A DNA stretch of 64,000 nucleotides from Microbacterium sp. H83 (GTDB lineage: Bacteria; Actinomycetota; Actinomycetes; Actinomycetales; Microbacteriaceae), in assembly GCF_001650405.1 (NCBI RefSeq), contig NZ_LWCU01000009.1, forward strand, positions 1 through 64,000, read 5' to 3'. The translations under genes and the position numbers were made by a program. The notes under the pieces were generated by a model. The model was not told where the DNA came from, did not search any database, and saw only the letters and a program-made list of their open reading frames with translations. Positions 1-8,232 of the stretch are shown piece by piece. The number at the start of each line of letters is the position of its first letter. Position 1 is the first letter of the stretch.

Positions 1-97
1 CGCCGCAGCCGTACGCGGCACCGGCACCGCCGAACCCGGCAACGCCGCCGTACGCGGCTCCGCAGACCGAACAGCCGGGGGCGACGGGCCGGCATGA
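1..97 (+). other. 3' end of an upstream gene, reading frame uncertain
   Basis: The first bases look like the proline/alanine-rich tail of a gene that begins outside the window. One frame reads a repeated Pro-Tyr-Ala-Ala-Pro pattern, but it has no stop until 1928. Another frame ends at TGA 95-97, overlapping the next gene's ATG (ATGA), which is the usual operon join here. I cannot tell which frame is used. In related genomes the gene before DUF4129 is often a membrane protein of the glycerophosphodiester phosphodiesterase membrane-domain type, but nothing here proves that. Confidence 0.35.
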
Positions 98-735
98 TCC
101 GTCGTCTCGACGAGGTCCTCATCCCGGACGGCGACGAGGCTCGGAAGTGGGCCGAGCAGGAGCTGTCCGACCCGCGGTACGCCGATGCGAAGCCGACCTG
201 GTTCGATCTGCTCGCGCGCGACGTCGGGCGCTTCCTCGCCGACCTGTTCAGTCCGGAGAACGGAGCGAACGCGGGTCCGTCCGCGCTCATCGTGGTCTGC
301 ATCGTGGTGTTCGCCGCGCTAATCGCCGCGCTCATCATCTGGGGACGCCCCCGACGCTCTCGTTCCGTGCCGCGCGGGCGCATCGATCTCCTGGGCGACG
401 CGGACGACCGCACCGCCGCGCAGCTCCGCGCCGACGCCGAGAGGAGTGCGCGCAGCGGCGACTGGGACACGGCCACGGTGCTGCGGTTCCGCGCGCTCGC
501 CCGCGGTCTGCTCGAGCGCGATCTCATCGACCCGTCGCCGGGGGCCACCGCGCAGGCGATCGCGCGGGAGGTGTCGCGCGTGCTGCCCGACGAGGCCTCC
601 GCCGTCCGCAGCGCCGCGGTCTCGTTCGACGACGTGCGCTACCTCCGGCGTCCCGCGACGGAGGGGCGTTACTCCGAGCTGGCCGCCACCGACGACCGTC
701 TCGTCGCGGCCCGCCCCGAGGCGGTGATCGCATGA
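94..735 (+). CDS. DUF4129 domain membrane protein
   Basis: A 213-residue protein with one membrane segment at about residues 64-84, preceded by an acidic N-terminal part and followed by a soluble C-terminal half (about 100-205). The C-terminal half has the A-R-S-G-D-W-D-T-A-x-x-L-R-F-R-A-L-A-R-G-L pattern typical of DUF4129. The family is regularly encoded with MoxR and DUF58 proteins, and some relatives are fused to transglutaminase-like domains. It probably acts at the membrane with the next three genes. The ATG at 94 overlaps a possible upstream stop, and its own stop overlaps the next ATG (ATGA at 732-735), so the genes are translationally coupled. The biochemical role is unknown. Confidence 0.85.
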   Translation: MIRRLDEVLIPDGDEARKWAEQELSDPRYADAKPTWFDLLARDVGRFLADLFSPENGANAGPSALIVVCIVVFAALIAALIIWGRPRRSRSVPRGRIDLLGDADDRTAAQLRADAERSARSGDWDTATVLRFRALARGLLERDLIDPSPGATAQAIAREVSRVLPDEASAVRSAAVSFDDVRYLRRPATEGRYSELAATDDRLVAARPEAVIA

Positions 736-1928
736 CGGCGCTCGAGAGCCCGCCCTCGTCGACGACGGCGGATCGGCGGCCGCGCGGTCCGCGACTCCGC
801 GCGCTCGGCGGCTGGGCCGTCGTCGTCGTCCTGGTCTTGGTGGGTGTGTTCGTGGCGACCCAGGTGGGCGTCCAGATGCCGTCCCAGCGCGGGTCCCTCG
901 ATCCCGAGAGCGTGGGCGACTCCGGCGCGATGGCCCTCGCTCGGATTCTCGACGAGCGGGGTGTGGAGATCGAGGTCGTGCGCTCCCGCACCAAGGTCGC
1001 CGCCGCCCTGGACGACGACACCACTCTCGTGATGGCGAACCCGTACACGCTCACCGACGAGGGACTCGAGGATGTCCTCGCCCCCGCCGATCGGGTCGTG
1101 TTCCTCTCCGCAGGAACCCGCCTCCTGAACCTCCTCGGCATCGGCGACAACGCGCCTCCGGATTCCTCCCCGGTGGCCGCGGAATGCGACGCGCCCGAGT
1201 TCGCAGAGGTCGGCACGATCCGCCCCGACCGTCTCTTCGCACCCGCGGACGACGTCCAGGGGTGCTTCGGCGGCGAGCCCGCGGAGGCGGCTGCCGTGCT
1301 GATCGACGACCGCGACGGCAGGACGCGCATCGTCGTGGAGGGCGCACGACTGCTCAGCAACGCCTATCTCGCGGAGGACGGCAATGCCGCTCTCGGCATC
1401 GCCCTGATCGGCCGGACGGACCATGTCGTCTGGTATGTGCCGAGCTTCGCCGACACCGACATCGAGAGCAGCACACCGGACACGCTCGGCTCGCTCACGC
1501 CGGAGTGGGTGACGCCTGCGATCCTCCTGCTCATCCTCGCCGGCCTCTCCGCGGCGGTCTGGCGCGGTCAGCGGTTCGGCCCACTCGTCGCCGAGACGCT
1601 CCCGGTGACCGTGCGCGCCTCCGAGACGATGCACGGTCGAGCCCGGCTCACCGCGAAGGCCGCGGACGCGCAGCACGCCGCCGAGGCTATCCGCGACGGC
1701 AGTCGGCGGCGCCTGGCCCGTCGCCTCGGACTCGCCGCGACCGCGTCGACGGAGGAGATCGCCGACGCGGCATCCGACCGCCTGCGGATCCCGCGCGGCT
1801 CGCTCCACCAGCTGCTCGGCGGTCCTCTCCCCCGTGACGACGCGTCGCTCGTCGACCTCGCCCGGCGGCTCGACGAGCTCGAGAGCTCCGTCGATCGAGC
1901 CTCCGGAGAGAGAAGCGCGCCCGGATGA
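732..1928 (+). CDS. DUF4350 domain membrane protein
   Basis: A 398-residue protein with membrane segments near residues 27-44 and 258-276 enclosing an extracytoplasmic-looking domain of about 210 residues, then a basic cytoplasmic tail. The early motif G-D-S-G-A-M-A-L-A-R-I-L-D-x-R-G is characteristic of DUF4350, which resembles a glutamine-amidotransferase-like fold. DUF4350 proteins are standard partners of MoxR/DUF58/DUF4129. The frame is open far upstream of 732, but ATG 732 is chosen because it makes the ATGA overlap with the preceding gene and starts just before the first membrane segment. No enzymatic activity can be assigned. Confidence 0.85.
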   Translation: MTALESPPSSTTADRRPRGPRLRALGGWAVVVVLVLVGVFVATQVGVQMPSQRGSLDPESVGDSGAMALARILDERGVEIEVVRSRTKVAAALDDDTTLVMANPYTLTDEGLEDVLAPADRVVFLSAGTRLLNLLGIGDNAPPDSSPVAAECDAPEFAEVGTIRPDRLFAPADDVQGCFGGEPAEAAAVLIDDRDGRTRIVVEGARLLSNAYLAEDGNAALGIALIGRTDHVVWYVPSFADTDIESSTPDTLGSLTPEWVTPAILLLILAGLSAAVWRGQRFGPLVAETLPVTVRASETMHGRARLTAKAADAQHAAEAIRDGSRRRLARRLGLAATASTEEIADAASDRLRIPRGSLHQLLGGPLPRDDASLVDLARRLDELESSVDRASGERSAPG

Positions 1929-1989
1929 GCGCGACCGACTGCTCCGCCCCGACCTGTCCATCCCTCACGAACGAAGCCGAGGACATCAC

Positions 1990-2955
1990 GTGATCGCTGA
2001 GAACTCCACCGACGCCGAGCTGCGTCAGGCCATGCACCGAGTGCGCACCGAGGTCGACAAGGCGGTCGTCGGACAGGCGGGCACGGTCACCGGCCTGCTC
2101 GTGTCGCTGCTCGCCCGGGGGCATGTCCTCCTCGAGGGCGTCCCCGGCGTCGCGAAGACCCTCGTGGTGCGCTCGTTCGCGCGGGCTCTCGGCCTCGACA
2201 CCAAGCGCGTGCAGTTCACGCCCGATCTGATGCCCGGAGACGTGACCGGGTCTCTCGTGTACGACGCCCGCACGGGTGAGTTCGACTTCCGCGCCGGGCC
2301 GGTGTTCACCAACATCCTGCTCGCTGACGAAATCAACCGCACGCCGCCGAAGACCCAGGCCGCCCTTCTCGAGGCCATGGAGGAGCGTCAGGTGTCCGCC
2401 GACGGCCTCAGCCGGCCGCTGCCGGATCCCTTCCTCGTCGCCGCCACGCAGAACCCCATCGAGCACGAGGGCACATACTCGCTCCCCGAGGCGCAGCTGG
2501 ACCGGTTCCTCATGAAGCTCGTCGTCGGAATGCCCGAGCGCGACGCCGAGGTGACTGTGCTGCGCAAACACGCCTCCGGGTTCTCGCCCCGCGAGCTGAC
2601 CGGGATCGACGCGGTCGTGAGCGCCGAGGAGATCCGCGCGGCACAGGCGGCCGCCGCTCGAGTCGAGGTCACCGACGACGTGCTCGGCTACGTCGTCGAC
2701 CTCGCCCGCGCTACCCGGCAGTCGCCGTCCGTCGAGCTCGGCGCGAGTCCCCGCGCCTCGACCGGCCTGCTCGCGGCCGCGAAGTCGTGGGCCTGGCTGA
2801 ACGCATCGTCGGCGGTCACGCCCGACCACGTGCAGACCATGCTCGTGCCCGTCTGGCGCCACCGCCTACAGCTGCGACCGGACGCCCAGATGGAGGGCGT
2901 GTCGGCGGATGCCGTGCTCACGTCCGTGGTGCAGCAGACCCGGGTGCCGATCTAG
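1990..2955 (+). CDS. MoxR family AAA+ ATPase
   Basis: A 321-residue ATPase of the MoxR/RavA group, predicted to act as a chaperone or assembly factor for the neighbouring DUF58 protein. The Walker A motif is G-V-P-G-V-A-K-T at residues 50-57 and Walker B lies in L-L-A-D-E-I-N-R near 110-117. A sensor-1-type segment, A-T-Q-N-P-I-E, follows, so the ATPase core looks intact. Upstream in-frame ATGs exist, but GTG 1990 is preferred: it has a GAGGA Shine-Dalgarno sequence at 1979-1983 and gives the normal MoxR length. A 61-nt gap follows the DUF4350 gene. The stop codon abuts the next start directly. Confidence 0.93.
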   Translation: MIAENSTDAELRQAMHRVRTEVDKAVVGQAGTVTGLLVSLLARGHVLLEGVPGVAKTLVVRSFARALGLDTKRVQFTPDLMPGDVTGSLVYDARTGEFDFRAGPVFTNILLADEINRTPPKTQAALLEAMEERQVSADGLSRPLPDPFLVAATQNPIEHEGTYSLPEAQLDRFLMKLVVGMPERDAEVTVLRKHASGFSPRELTGIDAVVSAEEIRAAQAAAARVEVTDDVLGYVVDLARATRQSPSVELGASPRASTGLLAAAKSWAWLNASSAVTPDHVQTMLVPVWRHRLQLRPDAQMEGVSADAVLTSVVQQTRVPI

Positions 2956-4263
2956 GTGTTCGTCACCGGTCGCCTCGCGCTCGCCGTCGTCGTCGGCATC
3001 GTCCCGCTCGTGATCGCCGGGCTGGCGGGGTTCCCGCCGTATGCGGCTCTGGGGATCTGGGCGGGTCTCTGCGTGCTGCTCGTGGTGCTCGACGCACTGC
3101 TCACGCCGAGCCCGAGCGCCGTGACCGTCAGCCGTCGCGTCCCCGCTCGCACCCGGATCGGCGAACCCGCGACGGTGAGCATCGCGCTGCACAATCACGG
3201 CCCCCGTGCGCTCCACGCGACGATCCGCGACGCGTGGCAGCCGACCGCGGGTGCGGGCTCCGAGCGTCAGCGGCTGACCGTGCCGTCCGGCGAGCGCCGC
3301 CGCGTCTCGCTGACGCTGCTCCCCCGTCGCCGCGGCGAGCTCGGGAGCGAGTTCGTCGTGATCCGGTCGCGCGGCCCGCTCGGGGTCGCGGGGCGACAGT
3401 CGACGCATCGCGTGCGCGGCGCGATCCGCGTGCTTCCGGCGTTCTCGTCGCGCAAGCACCTCCCGTCGCGGCTCGCGCGCCTCCGTGAGCTCGACGGCAA
3501 CACCAGCATCCAGGTGCGAGGGCAGGGCACCGAGTTCGACTCCCTGCGGGAGTACGTCCGCGGAGACGACGTGCGGTCCATCGACTGGCGCGCGACGGCG
3601 CGCGCCGGCACCACGATGCTGCGCACCTGGCGACCCGAACGGGATCGGCACGTCGTGATCATCATCGACACGGGTCGCACCGCCGCCGCTCGCGTCGGCG
3701 ACGGGACGAGGGTCGACGCCGCACTCGAGGCGTCGCTGCTGCTCTCGGCACTCGCCGCCCGCGCAGGGGACCACGTGCACCTGCTGATGTACGACAGAGT
3801 GGTGCGGGCGCGAGTGACCGGTGTCGACGGCGCGGCGCTCCTCCCGGCGCTGACGGATGCGATGGCTCCCGTGCACGCACGACTCGTCGACACGGACTGG
3901 TCCGGCGCCTTCGCGGCCGTGCGCACCCTGACGACACGCCCCTCGCTGATCGTCGTCCTGACCGCTCAGGACGCGGCGGAGTCGGCGCGGGGCTTCCTCG
4001 GCGCCTTCCCCGATGCGTCCAGGGCCACATCGATCCTGGTGGGCTCCGTGACGGACGACGGCATCGCGGACCTCGCACGGCGACGCGGCTCTCGGGAGGA
4101 CATCTACCTCGCCGCCGCCGCCGAGCGCACGATGCGCGATGCCGAGAACGTCGCGGACGCCGTCCGCCGCGCGGGCGGCGAGGCGATCGCCGCGGATCCG
4201 GAATCGCTTCCGCCGCGGATCGCCGACCGCTACCTGGAGCTCAAGGCCGCAGGGCGACTCTGA
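2956..4263 (+). CDS. DUF58 domain protein
   Basis: A 435-residue protein with two N-terminal membrane segments (about residues 7-50), a beta-rich linker, then the DUF58 signature F-D-S-L-R-E-Y-V-R-G-D-D-x-R-x-I-D-W at about 193-210, and a C-terminal von Willebrand-A-like region. DUF58 proteins pair with MoxR ATPases and are thought to be their client or adaptor at the membrane. The start is GTG 2956, immediately after the MoxR stop. It is the last gene of the left-hand island and faces the SpoIIM-like gene. Confidence 0.9.
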   Translation: MFVTGRLALAVVVGIVPLVIAGLAGFPPYAALGIWAGLCVLLVVLDALLTPSPSAVTVSRRVPARTRIGEPATVSIALHNHGPRALHATIRDAWQPTAGAGSERQRLTVPSGERRRVSLTLLPRRRGELGSEFVVIRSRGPLGVAGRQSTHRVRGAIRVLPAFSSRKHLPSRLARLRELDGNTSIQVRGQGTEFDSLREYVRGDDVRSIDWRATARAGTTMLRTWRPERDRHVVIIIDTGRTAAARVGDGTRVDAALEASLLLSALAARAGDHVHLLMYDRVVRARVTGVDGAALLPALTDAMAPVHARLVDTDWSGAFAAVRTLTTRPSLIVVLTAQDAAESARGFLGAFPDASRATSILVGSVTDDGIADLARRRGSREDIYLAAAAERTMRDAENVADAVRRAGGEAIAADPESLPPRIADRYLELKAAGRL

Positions 4264-4296
4264 GCCGGCAGTGCCTCTGCGCAGGCGTCAGCCGGC
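4264..4296. terminator. Possible bidirectional hairpin between convergent genes
   Basis: The interval between two convergent stops carries GCCGGC at 4264-4269 and 4291-4296, with a GCCT/AGGC pair inside. This forms a nested hairpin over the SpoIIM-like stop codon. There is no T tract, so termination is only plausible. Confidence 0.3.
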
Positions 4297-5298
4297 GACG
4301 AGCCGAGGCGTGCCCGCCTCGTACTCCAGGAGATCTCCGGTCTCGCCGCGACGGTGGGCCCGGCCGCCGATCACGATCATGTAGATCAGGAACACCCCGA
4401 GCGCCGCGGCGCCGACCCCGATCTTGACCGGCCATGGCAGTGCCCACCCCGTGACGAAGCCCTCGACGAGACCCGCGAGGAAGAGGGCGAAGACGAGCCC
4501 GATGGCGACCGTGGCGAGTGCGCGACCCTCCGCGGCGAGCGACTCGCCGCGCGAACGGTGCCCCGGCGCGACCCACGACCAGAACACGTGGAGACCGGCG
4601 GCGGCCGCGACGAAGATGCAGGTCAGCTCCAGCATCCCGTGCGGAAGGATGTAGAGGATCATGACGTCCGCCCTGTCGTGGGCGGCCATGACCGCGCCGG
4701 AGACACCGAGGCCCATCGCGTTCTGCACCAGGACGTTGACGGGCCAGACACCGGTGATGCCGAAGAGGACGCACTGGAGCGCGATCCATGCGTTGTTCGT
4801 CCAGACCATTCCCATGAACACGGCGGCGGGGTTCTCGGTGTAGTAGCCCGTGAAGCTCTCGTCGGCGTACTGCTGGAGCTGGTCCGGCGGGCCGAGGGTC
4901 GCGATGAGCGCGGGGTCCGACGAGATCCACCATGCCGTGCCGACCGCGATCGCCGCGAAGACCACGGCGATCACCAGCGTCGTCCAGCGCAGTCGATAGA
5001 GCGCGGCGGGCAGCTGCAGGGTGAAGAATCTCGCCGTCTGGGTGAGGATGCTGTCCGACGCGCCCGTGAGTCGGAGACGGGACCGCACGAGGATGGTGGA
5101 GAGATACGACCCCTGCGGCGAGTCGCCGACCGACGTCTTCAGGTCGGCGAGGTCCGCGGATGCCGCACGATAGCGGACGATGAGCTCGTCGACGCCCGCG
5201 CCATCGAGTCGAGCACGGCTGAGGTGCTCCAGCCGCTCCCACTCGGCTCGGCGTGCATCAGTCAGCGCATCGGCATCCACCTGATTTACTGTACTCAT
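4288..5298 (-). CDS. SpoIIM-like (stage II sporulation protein M) membrane protein
   Basis: A 336-residue protein. About 90 N-terminal soluble residues are followed by five or six hydrophobic segments and a motif F-M-G-M-V-W-T-N-N-A-W-I-A-L typical of the SpoIIM/DUF95 family in non-sporulating actinomycetes. The family often sits beside RDD and MoxR/DUF58 genes, as here. ATG 5298 is supported by GAGGGG about 6 nt upstream on the minus strand. Most unusual is the overlap of its start codon with the start codon of the divergent RDD gene, which leaves no intergenic space. Its promoter must lie inside the RDD coding region. Confidence 0.88.
   Translation of the reverse strand: MSTVNQVDADALTDARRAEWERLEHLSRARLDGAGVDELIVRYRAASADLADLKTSVGDSPQGSYLSTILVRSRLRLTGASDSILTQTARFFTLQLPAALYRLRWTTLVIAVVFAAIAVGTAWWISSDPALIATLGPPDQLQQYADESFTGYYTENPAAVFMGMVWTNNAWIALQCVLFGITGVWPVNVLVQNAMGLGVSGAVMAAHDRADVMILYILPHGMLELTCIFVAAAAGLHVFWSWVAPGHRSRGESLAAEGRALATVAIGLVFALFLAGLVEGFVTGWALPWPVKIGVGAAALGVFLIYMIVIGGRAHRRGETGDLLEYEAGTPRLVAG
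5285..5290 (+). promoter_or_regulatory. Weak leaderless -10 candidate for the RDD gene
   Basis: TTTACT sits 6 nt before ATG 5297, inside the divergent SpoIIM-like coding sequence. It lacks the conserved second-position A, so it is one of the weaker examples of the hexamer layout seen across this window. Confidence 0.3.
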
Positions 5299-6106
5299 GT
5301 CTGCCCCTCTCGATGCGTCCGACGAGGTCCTCTCGGGCGAAGCGGTCGCGATCGACGTGCAGCCGGTCGGCTTCATCCTCCGGGCGGTCGGAGCCATCAT
5401 CGACATGCTGCTCGGACTCGGCGTCTTCCTCCTGACGATCCTCCTGCGGGTGTGGCTCTCCGGCATCGGGGTGCTGGACGAGACGACCGATCGGATCGCG
5501 CTCGTCGTGTCGCTCGTCGTGAGCTTCGTCGTCCTCCCGATCACGATGGAGATGGCCCTCAAGGGGCGGAGCCTCGGCAAGCTGGTGGTCGGCGGGCGCA
5601 TCGTGCGCCTCGACGGGGGCGCGACCGGCTTCCGTCACGCGTTCATCCGCGCGCTCCTCGGCGTGCTCGAGATCTACATGACGCTCGGGAGCGTGGCGGT
5701 GCTCGCCGGAGCGTTCAGCGCGCGCTCGCAGCGTCTCGGCGACATGGTCGCCGGCACGTACAGTCAGCGCGTACGCACCCCGAAGCTCGTGTCCTCGGTT
5801 CCCGTCCTCCCCCCCGCCCTCGCCGGGTGGGCGCAGATCGCCGACGTCGCGCGGCTCCCCGACAGACTGGCGCGACGGATCTCGCAGTTCCTGCAGACCG
5901 CGCCGCGGATGGTCCCGACGGCACGGGCCCGTGTCGCGCAGGAGCTGCTCGCCGACGCATCGCCCTTCGTCTCCCCGATGCCCGCTGCCCCGCCGGAGGT
6001 GGTGCTCGTCGGCATCACGGTGCTGCGCAGGGAGCGCGAGACGCGCGCTCTGCACAACGCGGATCGCCGCGCGGAGAGGCTCAGCGGACGGCGCGTCGGA
6101 ATCTGA
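5297..6106 (+). CDS. RDD family membrane protein
   Basis: A 269-residue protein with an N-terminal RDD domain (about residues 18-155). The signature Arg is in F-I-L-R-A-V-G-A-I-I-D, and Asp and Arg residues recur in R-S-Q-R-L-G-D-M-V-A-G-T. It has three hydrophobic stretches and a hydrophilic C-terminal tail of about 110 residues. RDD proteins are proposed transporters or membrane adaptors, and the substrate here is unknown. ATG 5297 has no Shine-Dalgarno sequence, so a leaderless mRNA is plausible. The start overlaps that of the opposite-strand SpoIIM-like gene by two bases. Confidence 0.88.
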   Translation: MSAPLDASDEVLSGEAVAIDVQPVGFILRAVGAIIDMLLGLGVFLLTILLRVWLSGIGVLDETTDRIALVVSLVVSFVVLPITMEMALKGRSLGKLVVGGRIVRLDGGATGFRHAFIRALLGVLEIYMTLGSVAVLAGAFSARSQRLGDMVAGTYSQRVRTPKLVSSVPVLPPALAGWAQIADVARLPDRLARRISQFLQTAPRMVPTARARVAQELLADASPFVSPMPAAPPEVVLVGITVLRRERETRALHNADRRAERLSGRRVGI

Positions 6107-6112
6107 GACGCG

Positions 6113-6319
6113 TCAGGCGCGCAGCGCCTCGTGCCGCACGACGAGCCAGCCGGCGGGCACGGACAGCCGCTCCGCGTGCGGAGCGCACAGGTCGTGGGCG
6201 TGCGGGTGGTGGGCGATCCCCAAGGGACCGAGCGCCGCCATCTGATCGCCGTAGTCGTAGGTGAGCGTCGCCACGGCTTCTCGCGCGCAGCCGACCTTCG
6301 AGCAGAGTCTTCCGTCCAT
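6113..6319 (-). CDS. DUF3499 family small zinc-ribbon-like protein
   Basis: A 68-residue protein matching the N-terminal core of DUF3499: a C-x4-C pair near the start (L-C-S-K-V-G-C), then A-V-A-T-L-T-Y-D-Y, and a C-x2-H near the end (L-C-A-P-H). The four Cys/His residues suggest metal binding. Actinobacterial members are usually longer (about 110-140 residues), so this is a short form without the C-terminal extension. An in-frame start 10 codons upstream exists, but ATG 6319 lies 7 nt after a TAGCCT box and fits the leaderless layout. The gene is divergent from the metallopeptidase-family gene, a pairing also found near whiB2/whmD in mycobacteria. Confidence 0.85.
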   Translation of the reverse strand: MDGRLCSKVGCAREAVATLTYDYGDQMAALGPLGIAHHPHAHDLCAPHAERLSVPAGWLVVRHEALRA

Positions 6320-6326
6320 CCCCGTC

Positions 6327-6332
6327 AGGCTA
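6327..6332 (-). promoter_or_regulatory. Leaderless -10 box for DUF3499 gene
   Basis: TAGCCT on the minus strand, 7 nt before ATG 6319. It places transcription start at or next to the start codon and argues against the upstream in-frame start. Confidence 0.6.
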
Positions 6333-6387
6333 CGACCGTGTCGCGGCATGTTCTGGAGGCCGCGCCGCCCGACGGCAACCCACGCCG

Positions 6388-6393
6388 TAGACT
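6388..6393 (+). promoter_or_regulatory. Leaderless -10 box for the metallopeptidase-family gene
   Basis: TAGACT, 6 nt before ATG 6400, with no Shine-Dalgarno sequence in between. It is divergent from the TAGCCT box at 6327-6332. Confidence 0.6.
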
Positions 6394-6399
6394 TTCGCT

Positions 6400-6825
6400 A
6401 TGCCACGTCGCTCCCGCGCCTCCGCCGCGCCTCGTCGCGGCGCTCGCCATGGCCGGCACGGCCGCCTGGGACGCAGCGAGGTCGTGCGTCCTCCCCTGGC
6501 TCCGCTCGACGGCAGGATCGACCGGTTCGATCTCACGGTCGGGACCGCCGTCGAGTTCCTCCGCGGCACCTGGCCCGAGCTCGAGGACGTGCGGTTCGAG
6601 ATCGGCGCGATGCCGGCCTTCGACGCCGCCGACGAGGTCCCGCGCTGGTATCTCGACAGGGAGAACCGCCGCATCGTCCTCTTCCGACTCCCGATCGAGC
6701 GGCTGCTCCCCCCGGGGCACGACGACGGAGCCCATCGCAAGATGGCTATCGAGAGCGCGGTGTTCCGCGCTGCGGCGGAGTACGTCGGCCGGGAGCCGTG
6801 GGACTTCGGCGGACACGACCACTGA
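6400..6825 (+). CDS. Metallopeptidase-family (zincin-like) protein lacking HExxH
   Basis: A 141-residue protein with a basic N-terminal 40 residues, then a domain with F-x-x-x-V-x-x-A-V-E-F-L, E-L-E-D-V-R-F-E-I-G and I-V-L-F-R-L-P-I-E. This resembles the small actinobacterial 'metallopeptidase family' (PF06262-like) proteins. The expected HExxH zinc motif is absent: the corresponding helix reads R-K-M-A-I-E-S-A-V-F. It is therefore probably not an active zinc protease, and its function is unknown. It is divergent from DUF3499, an arrangement conserved in actinomycetes near whiB2. Confidence 0.7.
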   Translation: MPRRSRASAAPRRGARHGRHGRLGRSEVVRPPLAPLDGRIDRFDLTVGTAVEFLRGTWPELEDVRFEIGAMPAFDAADEVPRWYLDRENRRIVLFRLPIERLLPPGHDDGAHRKMAIESAVFRAAAEYVGREPWDFGGHDH

Positions 6826-6829
6826 CGTC

Positions 6830-6849
6830 CCGCGGCGGCGCGGCCGCGG
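6830..6849. terminator. GC-rich hairpin between convergent genes
   Basis: CCGCGGC (6830-6836) pairs with GCCGCGG (6843-6849) across a 6-nt loop, filling the gap between two convergent stops. There is no T tract. Confidence 0.35.
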
Positions 6850-8232
6850 TCAGGGATAGACCGTGATGCTCTGCTGCGCTCCCGCGGGAGGCCAGACCGG
6901 CCAGGTCGCGAGTGCTCCGGCCGCCGTCATCGTCACCGCCGCATGCACGGGTGCGGACGACGTCATCGCGTAGACCGCGCGGTCCGTCACCTCGACCGAT
7001 GCCGACGACCCCGCCGGGACGGTCACCTCCCGGGAATCGGCGCCGTCGACCGTCTCGAGCCGGACGGTGGCGTCCTCCTCGCCGTCGTTGACGATCATCA
7101 CGCGTGCGGCAGGGCCGTCCGGGACGGCCACCAGCACCTTCTCGTCGAGCTGCGGCGCCGGGGTGATCCAGGCGAAGTCCGTCTGCGGACCGGCACCGTC
7201 CTGCTCCCGCACCGCGGCGAGCACCGGGACCTCCGCCTCGATCTGCACGCTGTACGTGCCGGGCTTCAGCGACGACAGTGAGAGCTCCTGCGGCTGACCG
7301 GCGACGAGCGGCACGGTGAACTCGTCCGCCGTCGCCGTCTCCCCGACGGCGCGCACGGTGACCGAGGCCTGACCGTCCGCGTCGGGCGAGAGCAGGCGGA
7401 GGACGGCCATCTCGGCGTTGTCCCCCTCGTTCTCGAACATCTGCACACCCGAGATCACCGGTCGCTTCTGCGGAGCGGCGACGGCATCCTGCAGATCGAT
7501 CCCGGCGGGGTCGAGCGTGCGGGTGAGGGACGACTGCAGCACGGCCCGCACCGGGGAACCGGCCGCCGTCACCTTGACGACGGGGATCTCCGCGCCCGCG
7601 GCGATGGACGTCAGTGGCAGGGCGAGCTGCGTCTCCGCCGGCACGATCACCGAGCTCGACCCGCGGACCGAGCCGAACACCTCGAGGGTCACCGTGGAGG
7701 GCACAGCTCCCGGGTTCGTGAGCACGACGAGGTCCTCGGTGCCGGTCGCGACCGATCCGCCGACCAGCCAGGACTCGGTGCCGGCGGGGCGGCAGGGGGC
7801 CGCGGCGAAGCCGAACAGATCGTCGGCGGCGATCGTGACCGATTCGGTCGCGCCGAGCAGGGGCGCTGTGCGCCCCTCGACCTCGGCGGTGAGGCGCTGC
7901 ACGTCGTCTCCGTCGACGAGATCGTCCACGGAGAGTGGGCGCGATTCGGGAGCGCCGCTCGTGCCGTCGACCGTCAGTCGTGGGGACGCGGCCGACTCCA
8001 TCTCGAGCGGCCTCGACGTGGTGCGTCCGATCGCTCGCAGATCGCCGTTGCACACCAGGACGGTGTCGCCGGGAAGAGGCGTGACCTCCGCCTGGGCGGC
8101 ATCGTGGGAGACGGTCGGCCACGGAGCCGCGACGGCGACGACCACCCCGACCACGCAGGCGGCCGCGACCACGGCGCCGGTGAGCACGCGGGCGCTGGTC
8201 GCCGCGACTCGGAAAGCTCGGGTGCCGTTCAT
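6850..8232 (-). CDS. DUF5719 family secreted/membrane-anchored protein
   Basis: A 460-residue protein with one N-terminal hydrophobic segment (about residues 15-36) that serves as signal or anchor, then a long beta-rich extracytoplasmic region with repeated V-T-V/S-V-E-V strands. It matches the DUF5719 family, found next to the large GT2/membrane protein in many actinomycetes. The start overlaps the stop of the upstream glycosyltransferase (ATGA at 8229-8232), so the two are translationally coupled and probably work together at the cell surface. No catalytic motif is recognisable. Confidence 0.82.
   Translation of the reverse strand: MNGTRAFRVAATSARVLTGAVVAAACVVGVVVAVAAPWPTVSHDAAQAEVTPLPGDTVLVCNGDLRAIGRTTSRPLEMESAASPRLTVDGTSGAPESRPLSVDDLVDGDDVQRLTAEVEGRTAPLLGATESVTIAADDLFGFAAAPCRPAGTESWLVGGSVATGTEDLVVLTNPGAVPSTVTLEVFGSVRGSSSVIVPAETQLALPLTSIAAGAEIPVVKVTAAGSPVRAVLQSSLTRTLDPAGIDLQDAVAAPQKRPVISGVQMFENEGDNAEMAVLRLLSPDADGQASVTVRAVGETATADEFTVPLVAGQPQELSLSSLKPGTYSVQIEAEVPVLAAVREQDGAGPQTDFAWITPAPQLDEKVLVAVPDGPAARVMIVNDGEEDATVRLETVDGADSREVTVPAGSSASVEVTDRAVYAMTSSAPVHAAVTMTAAGALATWPVWPPAGAQQSITVYP

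Noticed and set aside
147-731. Upstream extension of the DUF4350 frame
   Set aside because: It overlaps the whole DUF4129 gene and reads as Arg-rich low-complexity sequence; ATG 732 is coupled to the previous stop.
669-1961. 430-codon open frame antisense to DUF4350
   Set aside because: Long antisense frames are expected in high-GC DNA. The product has no recognised motif and the plus strand holds a clear gene.
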